From NCBI RefSeq assembly GCF_003208175.1, contig NZ_QKMR01000022.1:1-64000 (forward strand): a stretch of 64,000 nt of DNA, written 5' to 3'. This document shows positions 25,022 to 33,771 of the stretch, in pieces. The notes under the pieces were generated by a model. It made no database searches. It was not told where the DNA came from and was given only the letters and a program-made list of their open reading frames with translations. This DNA comes from Ruminiclostridium sufflavum DSM 19573 (GTDB taxonomy: Bacteria; Bacillota; Clostridia; Acetivibrionales; DSM-1351). The translations under genes and the position numbers were made by a program. Numbering within the stretch: position 1 is the stretch's first letter; each line of letters starts with the position of its first letter.

Positions 25022-26605
25022 TTAATCCCATTTCCAACTTGTGTCAATATTTATCAGTCTTATTTTTGAATTAAAGGTATCACTTACATAAACCTTATCA
25101 CCATTTACCAGAACGTCCGACGGCTCATTAAAGGATGAAGCCCTCGAAATGCCTGAAAAGTACGCTGCCTCACCATTGCCTGCCAAGGTAATGACAGAAG
25201 TGCTTGTTATTGCTCTTATCCTATGATTTCCGGTATCCGCAACAAAAATTATCCCATTATCATTAACATCAATTCCTCCCGGAAAATTGAATCTTGCCTG
25301 TGTCCTTATTCCATCCGCATACCCGCCTTCTATGCAGTCAGTCCCTTCCAGCAAGCTGTCTCCTGCTCCCGCTATTGTTGACACAATCCCCTTTTCAATT
25401 TTTCTGATTCTCTGATTGCCGCTGTCAGATACATACAGGACTCCATTTTTATCCAAGGCCAACCCCACAGGCTTGTTAAACAACGCATTTTCCGCCGGTC
25501 CATCCTTTAACCCGGATTTTGACTGCATCCCGGCAAACGTGGTTACCTCGCTTTTTTGCATGTCAATATATCTTATACAATTGTTTTGAGTATCCGCGAC
25601 ATAAATATTCCATGCTTCATCAAAAACAAGGTCTGACGGCTTATTAAACATTGCTGCTTCAAGCTTTCCATCCCTGTATCCCGCTAATATCCCATTATTT
25701 AATGCTGCAACCTTTCCATTTGAAATAAGTCTGATAGAATTATTCTCAGTATCGGACACAAGGACCTCTCCCTTGGCATTCACAGCTGCAAACAAGGGTT
25801 TGTTAAAAAGCGCCTCATCCTTCCTTCCGTTAATATATCCGCCTATTGGTATCCCGTACAGGTCAATGCTGCTTGTCTGCTTCCCAGCAATTGTTTCAAC
25901 CTTTTGATCTGAAATTCTTCGTATCAAATTATTATAGGAGTCCACAACGATTATCCCCTTATTTTTGTCTCTGCATAAGCCTACGGGTCTGAAAAAGTCA
26001 GTCTTTAAAACCTCCCCTTCTATATATCCGCTTTTAGCTGCCGCTAAATCAGTAACACTGTTTGAGGAAATAAAGCCTTTTTGAATCAGCTTACACACTA
26101 TGACAATAGCTTCAGCAGCTGTAATCTCATTTTTGGGCATAAATTTTTTGTTTTTATAGCCAACCACAATACCCTGCTCCTGAAATGCCGATATATATGT
26201 ATATGCATCAGAGGCTATATCCTGCCCGTCAATAAAGGAAACCTTACTGTAGGATTTGAGCCTGCATATTTTTCCGGCTGCAGTTACCGCTTCCTCACGT
26301 GTTATGCTGTTTTTTACGCCAGTATTATTAAAGGCCATCTGCCGGTAAAGCATATCTGCAGTTTCCTCGCTGACAGAACATGTTAAAAGTCTAAAATAAT
26401 CTTCCTCGGAAATAGGCTTATCAAGAGCATTTAAGATTGAGCCCTGCTTTATGTAATCATTCAGCCTTTGTTCCTGTTTAGCTTCACTGATAAATTCTCT
26501 TGCCCACTGCTGAGCTTCCTTTGTCCCTGAAGCAATTCCCGTTTGGCATACCATAATTCCTGCAACAGCCAGTGAAATAATTCTACTCCTTTTATGTCCC
26601 CTCAT
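25022..26605 (-). CDS. Secreted SLH-like/NHL-repeat beta-propeller protein
   Basis: A protein of about 527 residues from the ATG at 26605, chosen because AAGGAGGGC lies 8 bases upstream; the frame itself extends to 26647. It has a signal peptide ending near TGIASGTKE. Residues about 95-200 carry two S-layer-homology-like segments (SITREEAVTAAGKI and EITAAEAIVIVCKLIQKGF, with FIDGQDIASDAYTYISAFQEQ before the second). From about 210 to the end there are five or six NHL repeats, each with motifs such as VVDSYNNLIRRIS, VADTQNNCIRYID, VSDSGNQRIRKIE and VADTGNHRIRAIT, predicted to form a six-bladed propeller. It is probably anchored at the envelope and may bind ligand or polysaccharide. It is encoded between the membrane-protein/cyclase genes and the FecR gene. 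Confidence 0.87.
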   Translation of the reverse strand: MRGHKRSRIISLAVAGIMVCQTGIASGTKEAQQWAREFISEAKQEQRLNDYIKQGSILNALDKPISEEDYFRLLTCSVSEETADMLYRQMAFNNTGVKNSITREEAVTAAGKICRLKSYSKVSFIDGQDIASDAYTYISAFQEQGIVVGYKNKKFMPKNEITAAEAIVIVCKLIQKGFISSNSVTDLAAAKSGYIEGEVLKTDFFRPVGLCRDKNKGIIVVDSYNNLIRRISDQKVETIAGKQTSSIDLYGIPIGGYINGRKDEALFNKPLFAAVNAKGEVLVSDTENNSIRLISNGKVAALNNGILAGYRDGKLEAAMFNKPSDLVFDEAWNIYVADTQNNCIRYIDMQKSEVTTFAGMQSKSGLKDGPAENALFNKPVGLALDKNGVLYVSDSGNQRIRKIEKGIVSTIAGAGDSLLEGTDCIEGGYADGIRTQARFNFPGGIDVNDNGIIFVADTGNHRIRAITSTSVITLAGNGEAAYFSGISRASSFNEPSDVLVNGDKVYVSDTFNSKIRLINIDTSWKWD

Positions 26606-26691
26606 ATTCGTTGCCCTCCTTTTGAAAAATATTATACTAATCTCCACTTCGCCGATACAGCAGGCAAAATAAACAGTAATGAACCCTGCCG

Positions 26692-27378
26692 TTAATAATT
26701 CGTAAGAAATCTGAATACACAGGCAAAAGCTATATATATAACAGCCTTGAGCACAGCCTGCCTTGGAGAATACTTGAAATATTTAGTTTCAGCCAGATAA
26801 AAGGCGGTGGCAGCTATAGCAGATACTGCTGCTCCCGTTAATACATTAAAAAATGAAAGCACAGCAATTAGAACTATGAAAAAATCAAAAATCCGTTCAT
26901 ATTTAAGAAAAAAATTACATTGCGGCCTTTTTTCACATATATCACACAATATATTTTTTGTTATAACTGTAGATACATAAGTAATAATTATCAGATAATT
27001 ACACATTCCAATATATTTTAATTTTATTACAGGCTCTTCAAGCATGTCTTTAAAGAATAGGTAGCAAATGATTATTACCAACAGATGAAGCATCTGATCT
27101 GCTATATTATGTATTGATTCATGCTTGCAGTACTTTTTAGTTTTCATTTTGGCATAATCAATGGCAAAATGGATTATCGAAATTGTTATTGCAGCCATCT
27201 CCCCAATCAGTCCATAATTGCCAAGAAATACAGCACTCGCAAAAAAAACTATAATCCCATGAGTAACAATTCCCCTTGCGGATTTTGCCTTTTTCTTTGC
27301 AATATTTGAGGTCTGCAATACATAGTCACCCATAAGGTGTGCAAAAATTAACAACATTAAAAAGTCTGTATTCTGCAT
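26692..27378 (-). CDS. DUF3307-family integral membrane protein
   Basis: A 228-residue membrane protein of unknown function. The DUF3307 signature AHLMGDYVLQTSNIAKKKA is at residues 13-31, followed by GIVTHGIIVF, and HFAIDYAKM near 77. About six spans are predicted. The gene begins 25 bases after the cyclase gene, indicating one transcript. It encodes the only integral membrane protein without a recognised domain in this signalling cluster, so it could be a partner of the CHASE2 cyclase or the secreted propeller protein. Confidence 0.82.
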   Translation of the reverse strand: MQNTDFLMLLIFAHLMGDYVLQTSNIAKKKAKSARGIVTHGIIVFFASAVFLGNYGLIGEMAAITISIIHFAIDYAKMKTKKYCKHESIHNIADQMLHLLVIIICYLFFKDMLEEPVIKLKYIGMCNYLIIITYVSTVITKNILCDICEKRPQCNFFLKYERIFDFFIVLIAVLSFFNVLTGAAVSAIAATAFYLAETKYFKYSPRQAVLKAVIYIAFACVFRFLTNY

Positions 27379-27403
27379 TTGATTACCGCCTAAATATGTA
27401 TTT

Positions 27404-29239
27404 TTAAGCCTTATTCACCAGCTTTAATTCCTTTTCCGCCTCTTCATCTTCCAGCCCGTCAAGCTGGTATACAGATACCGCCTCTCTTTTCCCTTTCAGA
27501 GGTATTACTCCTATGGAAGTAACCTTTGCATGGGTTTTCACTGCCTCATACACGCTTTCACTTATCAATATTTGTCCCGGCTCAGCATTACTTTCAAGTC
27601 TTTGAGCCGTATTTACCGTATCTCCAATGGCTGTATACTCCATTCTGAAGGAAGCTCCTATATTTCCCACAACTGCGGTACCATAATTAATACCGATACC
27701 GAAGGTTACCGCTGTTCCATATTGGGCTAAGCTTTCCTCGCTGAGAGCCTTGGCTCCCTTCATCATCTCCAGTGCTGCGCAGACAGCACTTAACACAGGA
27801 TGCTCAATGTCAAGAGGCGCATTAAATACCGCCATAGTTGCATCTCCGATAAACTTATCCACTGTGCCTCCGAATTTAAAAATGGCAGTGGCGGTTAAAT
27901 TTAAGTAATCATTAAGGACTTCCACAACCTGCTCCGGTTTTAACCGTTCCGACATAGTTGAAAACCCTCGGATATCTACAAAAAGAACTGCTATATCCCG
28001 TCTGACACCTCCCAGCTTGAGCTCATCTAAACCATCCTTCACAAGCGTTTCAACGACCTGAGGCGCGACATATTTTTTGAAGCTGTCAGTTATTCTTTTG
28101 CGTCTTGATATTTCAAGTATATAATTCCAAATCAAGCAAACAGAATATAGTAAAATCACTGCAAATAAATTGTAAATTATACTGATAATAATTCCATTTT
28201 TATAAAACAAAAGCGGTACAACGGCTCCCGAAAACAATGCTGCTAAAAATACCAGCGTTGCCAATTTTATATTTATTCTTCTGAAGCATATATACAGCAA
28301 AATTATCAAAGCAAGCAGAGCGGCAGTCTGTACAGCTCTGCCTGCTTCATGCTTAAATCTGTTATCTATCAGGCATTGAACGATATTCGCATGGATATCG
28401 GCTCCAAATAATTGATTATTATCAATCGGTGTAAAATAACCATCCTGCATCCCTGTACTATATGGGCCGACGATAACGATACCATCCTTAAATTCACTTG
28501 GCGGTATCTCTCCTGACAGCACCCGGGATAATGAATACCCTCCGAAATCCCCCGACGCATATTCAATATTCCACTGATTCCTGTAATCAAGCCTCGGCTC
28601 AGTTTTTAATGATATGTTATTTTTTCCGGCATACAGCTTATATATCTCATATGCAAAGCTGAAGTAATCCTTACCTTCATAGGATACTTCATGCAGGGAT
28701 TTTCGTACCTTATTGTCCGACAGATCAGGAATGGTGTTAATAAAACCCTGTTTCGTGACATCCTTAAGCTCATCATAAGGCTGCTCTATTTTATCAACCA
28801 CAAAAAAATCAAAGGAACCCGAATCGTTAATTTCCTTTCCAAAAACAACCTCGCTGGCGGCAACAACATTCCCGGCATCCTTTGCCGCCTGTGCCAGATA
28901 TTGATCTCCCTGCCTGTCATCTTCCTTGTTTCCGAAGTACATAATGTCTATGCCTATGACAGCAGGTGCATTTTCAGGATCTGCATTAAGTGTATTTATC
29001 AAGTCCCCCATAATGCCTCTTGACCATGTTCCCCATGGTCCGATCTCATCAAGGGTCTCATTGTCAATGCCAATCACATATATATCCTGACTCCGCGCAG
29101 GGGAATGTACAGTGTACAAATAATCCTGCAAAGCTCTGTCTATAGCCCTTGCGCTATCAAAAAAGGATAAAAAGCCTATGATTATTATCAACGCAAACAA
29201 TATCCACGTACGTTTTAAAAAGCCGAAAAGTCTATTCAT
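27404..29239 (-). CDS. CHASE2-sensor class III adenylate cyclase
   Basis: A 611-residue membrane-bound receptor cyclase. A first span (about 11-25) precedes an extracellular CHASE2 domain (about 28-300: IYVIGIDNETLDEIGPWGTW, VIGIDIMYFG, DGIVIVGPYSTGMQDGYFTP). Three spans (about 303-375) then lead to the cytosolic class III catalytic domain. Metal-binding residues Asp422 (FVDIRGF) and Asp466 (FIGDATMAVF) are present, as are the purine-selecting Lys462 and Thr536 and the transition-state pair Asn543 and Arg547 (NTAQR). The site therefore looks complete, and the Lys/Thr pair points to cAMP rather than cGMP. It lies 26 bases after the HD-GYP gene. cAMP signalling is poorly known in clostridia. 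Confidence 0.92.
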   Translation of the reverse strand: MNRLFGFLKRTWILFALIIIIGFLSFFDSARAIDRALQDYLYTVHSPARSQDIYVIGIDNETLDEIGPWGTWSRGIMGDLINTLNADPENAPAVIGIDIMYFGNKEDDRQGDQYLAQAAKDAGNVVAASEVVFGKEINDSGSFDFFVVDKIEQPYDELKDVTKQGFINTIPDLSDNKVRKSLHEVSYEGKDYFSFAYEIYKLYAGKNNISLKTEPRLDYRNQWNIEYASGDFGGYSLSRVLSGEIPPSEFKDGIVIVGPYSTGMQDGYFTPIDNNQLFGADIHANIVQCLIDNRFKHEAGRAVQTAALLALIILLYICFRRINIKLATLVFLAALFSGAVVPLLFYKNGIIISIIYNLFAVILLYSVCLIWNYILEISRRKRITDSFKKYVAPQVVETLVKDGLDELKLGGVRRDIAVLFVDIRGFSTMSERLKPEQVVEVLNDYLNLTATAIFKFGGTVDKFIGDATMAVFNAPLDIEHPVLSAVCAALEMMKGAKALSEESLAQYGTAVTFGIGINYGTAVVGNIGASFRMEYTAIGDTVNTAQRLESNAEPGQILISESVYEAVKTHAKVTSIGVIPLKGKREAVSVYQLDGLEDEEAEKELKLVNKA

Positions 29240-29265
29240 TTTAACCCCTTGTATATTTGCTGTAT

Positions 29266-30441
29266 TCAGTTCTGACCTTCAAAACACCTTACAAATGCAT
29301 CAACAACTCTTTTATCATATTGAGTACCGGCACCTCTTATCAATTCGGCGACAGCCGCCTCCTCCGGGAACTCTTTCCTGTATGGCCTGTTGCTTGTCAT
29401 TGCGTCAAAGGTATCAGCAACAGCAATTATTCTTGCAAACAATGGAATTTCCTCCCCCTTCAGGCTTTCACAATAGCCCTTTCCGTCATACCTTTCATGA
29501 TGATACTTAACACCGTAAACTATATCCGGATTGGTTTTGCTTATTTGTTCCAGAATCTTTGCCCCCTTAATAACATGCGTTTTCATTTCTTCAAACTCTT
29601 CCTTTGTTAATTTCTGCTTACTGTTTAATATACTGTCCCTTATCCCTATTTTTCCAACATCATGCAGTACTGCGGCATAACGAAGGCTTACCAGCTCCTC
29701 AAATTCCAGTCCAAGCTCCTTCCCAATCATTACAGAATACTCCGCCACCCTCGTGCAATGTCCCTGTGTATATTCATCCCGCGCATCTATGGCATTTGCG
29801 ATAGTTTGTATGGAATCATTAAACAGCTCCTGCATATAGCTGTAAACCCTTGCTTTTTCAAGATTTGGAGCAATCTGCTTATCAATGAGCATCTCCATGG
29901 TTTCCTCATCGGCTTTGCTGAAATATCTTCCGTTTTGTTTATTTATCATCTGCAAAACTGCAACCAATTTGCCGTCAAATATTATTGGCATCGTCAGAAA
30001 AGATTTCTCATTAAGACCGAAATTCTTTGCAACCTCTCGATTTCTGAAACGCTTATCCTTATCCACATCCCTTATATTCAAGGTTTTTTTGTATGTAGCA
30101 ACCCAACCTGCAATAAAGCTGTCATCTATTTTAAACCTCAGTTCTTTTAGCAAAGAACCCTTTTCTCCAAGAGCAACACCGAAATATAATTCTTTTGTTT
30201 CATCATTAACAAAGTAAAGTGAACAAGCTTCTGCCTGCACCTGCTGCTTTGCAACCTCCATAATTCTTTGAATAAGCTTTTGTTGAGCTCCCGATGACAT
30301 ATTTATGCCTGCCAGGCTTACAAGCTCCATTTTATTTAATTTTTTCCTGTACCTCCAGATTACAGCTAGTAAAATTATAATAATTATTGCAAAGAAAGCA
30401 TATATTAAATTTCCGGCATTATTTCCAGTAAATATGTCCAT
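29266..30441 (-). CDS. Membrane-anchored GAF/HD-GYP phosphodiesterase
   Basis: A 391-residue protein: one N-terminal membrane span (about 12-29), a GAF sensor domain (about 50-200) and an HD-GYP domain (about 208-390). Metal-site residues are visible: the Glu and His of RDEYTQGHCTRVA, HD at 260-261 in HDVGKIGI, the HHERYDGKGY motif at 314-323, and the Asp of AVADTFDAMTSNRPYR. The name-giving GYP triad reads GYC (Cys324). HD-GYP proteins usually hydrolyse cyclic di-GMP, and some cleave other cyclic dinucleotides. It is the first gene of the signalling operon, so it and the cAMP cyclase are made together. Confidence 0.92.
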   Translation of the reverse strand: MDIFTGNNAGNLIYAFFAIIIIILLAVIWRYRKKLNKMELVSLAGINMSSGAQQKLIQRIMEVAKQQVQAEACSLYFVNDETKELYFGVALGEKGSLLKELRFKIDDSFIAGWVATYKKTLNIRDVDKDKRFRNREVAKNFGLNEKSFLTMPIIFDGKLVAVLQMINKQNGRYFSKADEETMEMLIDKQIAPNLEKARVYSYMQELFNDSIQTIANAIDARDEYTQGHCTRVAEYSVMIGKELGLEFEELVSLRYAAVLHDVGKIGIRDSILNSKQKLTKEEFEEMKTHVIKGAKILEQISKTNPDIVYGVKYHHERYDGKGYCESLKGEEIPLFARIIAVADTFDAMTSNRPYRKEFPEEAAVAELIRGAGTQYDKRVVDAFVRCFEGQN

Positions 30442-30975
30442 ATTTATACCTCTTCCCTGCAGAATTTGCCCAATCCAAACTGCGGAAAACAGCCCGCTTA
30501 AAAGCTTAATTCACCCGAAAAGCGACCCATATTGCTTTCGATATTTTATCGCATAAAGGCTTGAACAGTAATTAACTTTATTTAACCGCCGTATATGTCG
30601 AATTATACTTATATATATCTTCGTCTTTAGTAATTATATATATTATAATATAAATTCTACCATATTCTGATATTCCTATACAATATTCTTAATATTATCA
30701 TCACTAATTATAATATTTCAGAAATATTAATTTTTAAGTATATTTATACCAGTAATATCCTAATTTATGATATAGTATTAGTGGTCTTTAGTTTAAATCT
30801 GCTTCTATTTTAATTATAAAGGATTTTGTGCTGAGATTAAGTTTTGATAAAAATCAAATACTATTCCAAAAGCAATTTTTTTAGCTTTGAATTATGCGCG
30901 CACCCCTGCGAAGCAGAGGTTCTCCACTGAGTTCCTTAATAAAATTTTGTGCCGATACTCGGCGTGGAGGTTAAA
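30442..30975. other. Divergent intergenic region before capA-like gene
   Basis: Besides repeat copy 4 it is very AT-rich from 30590 to 30870. At 30892-30925 it has GCGCGCACCCCTGCGAAGCAGAGG (given by position), with a small hairpin CCTGC/GCAG around loop GAA. This resembles the IS200 left-end hairpin block at 256-278 and may be a solitary element end. No gene is seen. Confidence 0.5.
30496..30579. repeat. Intergenic palindromic repeat, copy 4 (right half)
   Basis: It starts GCTTAAAAGCTTAAT, carries a decayed GCGAC...ATCGC inner stem, and ends GTAATTAACTTT at 30568-30579. It lies 54 bases upstream of the HD-GYP start, so it is probably in that operon's leader. Confidence 0.75.
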
Positions 30976-32313
30976 ATGAAATCTAACAAAAGTATTTTCA
31001 AGCATACATTGATAGTATTAAGCATCATTTGCTGCTTATTGATTGCAGCAGTTTCCATAATGTATGCTTTCAGTAATCCTGACTTAGCGACTTCCTACAG
31101 GACGGATACTGCTGAAAATTATGCAGGCAAAGATGTAGGCACTCCTTCTTCAAATACTTCTGCCGCCGATTCCTCCTATGCCTGTGACTCAAGCGGCAAT
31201 TCACCCGACTCATCAGGACAAGCGGCAAATACAGCTGTCAATGACACGGCATCCCCCTCAAGGGAGGTTCCGGCTGCATCTGTTACAATATCAGCAGTAG
31301 GAGATATAATGGCTCACCAATCAAACCTGAATAATGCCTATAATCCCAAGACAGGAACTTATGATTTTAACGGCTTTTTGGAGTATGTAACTCCTTACCT
31401 GAAAAATTCAGATTTAACAATAGGTAATTTTGAAACTGTAACCGCAGGAGCTGAGTCAGGGTACACAAGCTTTCCCAAATTCAACACCCCTGATGCTATA
31501 TTGACTGCTTTGTCAAATTCAGGCTTTGACGTTTTATCTACTGCAAATAATCATTGCCTTGACAGAGGTATAAACGGCTTAACCAGAACTATTAAAAAAA
31601 TCAGCGGAAACAAAATGATAAATGTAGGCAGCTCTGCTGACGGAAAGAATAAGTATATAACAAAGGAAATAAACGGAATAAAAGTCAGTATTCTTGCTTA
31701 TACCTATGGCTTTAACGGTAATGATGCAAAGCTCAGTTCAAAACAAAAAAGTACATATTTATGCCCATTAAACGAAGTCCACATTAAAAATGATATAGCT
31801 GCTGTAAAAGCCAAGGGAACTGATGCCGTAATTGTTGTTATTCATTGGGGTACTGAATACCAAAGAAAGCCCAGCACCTCTCAAACCTCACTTTCCAGAA
31901 AAATGTTGTCTTGGGGCGCCGATATAATACTGGGTTCCCATCCTCATGTTATTCAGAAATCAGAAATAGTAAGGGTAAATGATAAAAATAAATTCGTAAT
32001 ATATTCAACAGGTAATTTCATTTCAGGCTACAGGCGAACAGACAGAAATGACAGACCAAATAAAATATACACCGAAGACGGTGTTATTGTCAGCCTTAAA
32101 ATCGAAAAAGATCCAAAGGGAGGCATAATATTAAAAAACGCAGATTATATACCGACCTGGGTTGAAAAAAACTACATAAACAACAGGCCTGTATTCAAAA
32201 TAATCCCAATACCTGATGCAAATATTGACGAACCTTATATTACCGATAAGAACAGAGAGCTTGTAAAACAGTCCTATAAAAACACCATGGGTATAATGGC
32301 AGAATTGAAATAA
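30976..32313 (+). CDS. CapA-family (poly-gamma-glutamate capsule-type) metallophosphatase-like protein
   Basis: About 445 residues, starting at the ATG at 30976 behind GGAGG. An N-terminal membrane anchor (about 8-30) is followed by a Ser/Asp/Thr-rich linker (about 40-105) and a CapA domain (about 108-425). Metal-site blocks are VGDIMAH, IGNFETVTAG, STANNHCLDRG, VVIHWGTEY, GSHPHVIQ and YSTGNFI. The fold is that of calcineurin-like phosphoesterases. The family includes the PgsA/CapA component of poly-gamma-glutamate synthesis, but no CapB, CapC or CapE lies nearby, so this is probably one of the many stand-alone CapA proteins of clostridia with unknown substrate at the cell surface. Confidence 0.9.
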   Translation: MKSNKSIFKHTLIVLSIICCLLIAAVSIMYAFSNPDLATSYRTDTAENYAGKDVGTPSSNTSAADSSYACDSSGNSPDSSGQAANTAVNDTASPSREVPAASVTISAVGDIMAHQSNLNNAYNPKTGTYDFNGFLEYVTPYLKNSDLTIGNFETVTAGAESGYTSFPKFNTPDAILTALSNSGFDVLSTANNHCLDRGINGLTRTIKKISGNKMINVGSSADGKNKYITKEINGIKVSILAYTYGFNGNDAKLSSKQKSTYLCPLNEVHIKNDIAAVKAKGTDAVIVVIHWGTEYQRKPSTSQTSLSRKMLSWGADIILGSHPHVIQKSEIVRVNDKNKFVIYSTGNFISGYRRTDRNDRPNKIYTEDGVIVSLKIEKDPKGGIILKNADYIPTWVEKNYINNRPVFKIIPIPDANIDEPYITDKNRELVKQSYKNTMGIMAELK

Positions 32314-32367
32314 TCCTTTGACTATGGCAAGCCCTGTTAAGGAACCCTTCCTTTGCAGGACTTGCTT

Positions 32368-32438
32368 AAAGTCAATTACTATCGGCTAAAAAACCGATTC
32401 CATCGGCCGATAGTTTGGGTTCAACCGTAATTGACTTT
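32368..32438. repeat. Intergenic palindromic repeat, copy 5
   Basis: 71 bp with perfect ends AAAGTCAATTAC (32368-32379) and GTAATTGACTTT (32427-32438). Its left-half stem (CTATCGGCT...GGCCGATAG) is intact. It lies between two convergent genes, where it could also act as a two-way terminator. Confidence 0.9.
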
Positions 32439-32456
32439 ATAAGCCTTGTCAAAAAC

Positions 32457-33473
32457 CTACTGTTTATTTGTAATTTTGCTTACATTCTTTATGATTATGG
32501 ATATGGAACCATCCGGATTATTTGTAAACTCAATCATATCACTATTATCATAATAACTGAGCGGAAAATTTATTTCTATTCCCGTATCTGTTTTTATTTT
32601 GTGCGTTTTAAATTTTCTCTCAGCTATTTTTTGAGGAATCTGAATTGCCTCTTCTGTGAGGCCTGCTTTCTGTATCTCCTGAATATATTCCTTACGGACC
32701 TCCAGATTTGTTTCAAACATATCCTCTGCAATCTTTTCAACACTTACCTTATTATTGTCCTCAATATTTTGAGAAACAACATTTTTAAGCTTTGCAACCT
32801 TATCGAAGTCCTCATCATAGTATTTTTTATTTATTTTCTTCGTAACCTTGTCAATAATTTTCATTTTTTCATTATCAGATAAATCAGTTGTACAATCCAA
32901 AAAATACTTTGACAGATAATATTCCTTAACGCCGTTAATTTCATATGCTTTCTCTATAAGCTTTATCCCGCCGGTTTCCAGATTTATGAGGACTGCTTCA
33001 TCCAGCTTTTGCCCCTCTGCCGGAAGTAAAGTCTTATGCCTGATAATAGAATTTGTATTTCCCTCTTCCATTTTATTTACCAGGTGCGTAAAACCTGTCT
33101 TGTAATTTAACTTTAATATGCCATAGTATTTTTCATCATTTATAGTGAGCAAGCAGCATATTAAATCTCCTGAAATAATATCCACATTTTTAAGCATTAT
33201 ATCAAAAATCATATTGGCAATTTCCTTGCTTGCCGATGCAAAATTATTTTTATCAGTGCCCACTGCCTGACACAAATCTCTCGCAGTATTCATGTCCCCG
33301 GTAAACATCGCCTTCTTCAAATTCGGGTCATCCAATATTTTATTAATATGCTTCTCTAAAAACTCTGAAATATCTCCATCTATATAAAGTCCATTATTTG
33401 ACAGCACCGGAAAACTTATGGAGGTGTCTAAAATATGTAAAACAGCAGTTTTAATTTGAATGTCGTATTCCAT
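32457..33473 (-). CDS. Nucleoid-associated protein, NdpA/YejK family
   Basis: A 338-residue cytoplasmic protein related to the 37-kDa nucleoid-associated protein. Family features are the N-terminal VLHILDTSISFPVLSNN, the central GDLICCLLTINDEKYYGILKLNYKTGFTH near 100-128, and VLINLETGGIKLIEKAYEINGVKEYYLSKYFLDC near 160-193 (positions given for longer stretches). The C-terminal half is helical and Lys-rich. It stands alone, converging with the CapA-like gene. In clostridia and other Gram-positives the role of this family is not established; in E. coli the protein associates with DNA. Confidence 0.78.
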   Translation of the reverse strand: MEYDIQIKTAVLHILDTSISFPVLSNNGLYIDGDISEFLEKHINKILDDPNLKKAMFTGDMNTARDLCQAVGTDKNNFASASKEIANMIFDIMLKNVDIISGDLICCLLTINDEKYYGILKLNYKTGFTHLVNKMEEGNTNSIIRHKTLLPAEGQKLDEAVLINLETGGIKLIEKAYEINGVKEYYLSKYFLDCTTDLSDNEKMKIIDKVTKKINKKYYDEDFDKVAKLKNVVSQNIEDNNKVSVEKIAEDMFETNLEVRKEYIQEIQKAGLTEEAIQIPQKIAERKFKTHKIKTDTGIEINFPLSYYDNSDMIEFTNNPDGSISIIIKNVSKITNKQ

Positions 33474-33508
33474 CTGAAAGGCTCTCCTCTTTTTTAGAAA
33501 TTTGTAGG

Positions 33509-33554
33509 AAAGTCAATTACTATCGTCGCGAAGGCTTTGACCTTAATTGACTTT
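33509..33554. repeat. Intergenic palindromic repeat, copy 6 (minimal form)
   Basis: 46 bp: AAAGTCAATTAC at 33509-33520 and TTAATTGACTTT at 33543-33554, with only TATCGTCGCGAAGGCTTTGACC between. It is the smallest copy and shows that both ends can persist with the middle deleted. Confidence 0.85.
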
Positions 33555-33771
33555 AGTACTATTATAGCAAAATAATCTGATAAATATATATATTATTATA
33601 TGATTTACCCGGTGCTCAAACCTATTCTTAAAACTAAATTTAATTTTTTCCGGCTCAATCAAATAAAATAAGCAGGGCATGGACATAAGCTGTGAATACA
33701 AGTATACTTATAAATTGAATAATATTATGTGAAATTCAATTTAATCATTATTGATTTGGGAGGGAAGAACA

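Noticed and set aside
32415-32882. 155-codon plus-strand frame rich in Phe, Leu and Asn
   Set aside because: It is antisense to the NdpA-like gene, with no ribosome site. Its hydrophobic look comes from reading Lys/Asn/Glu codons backwards.
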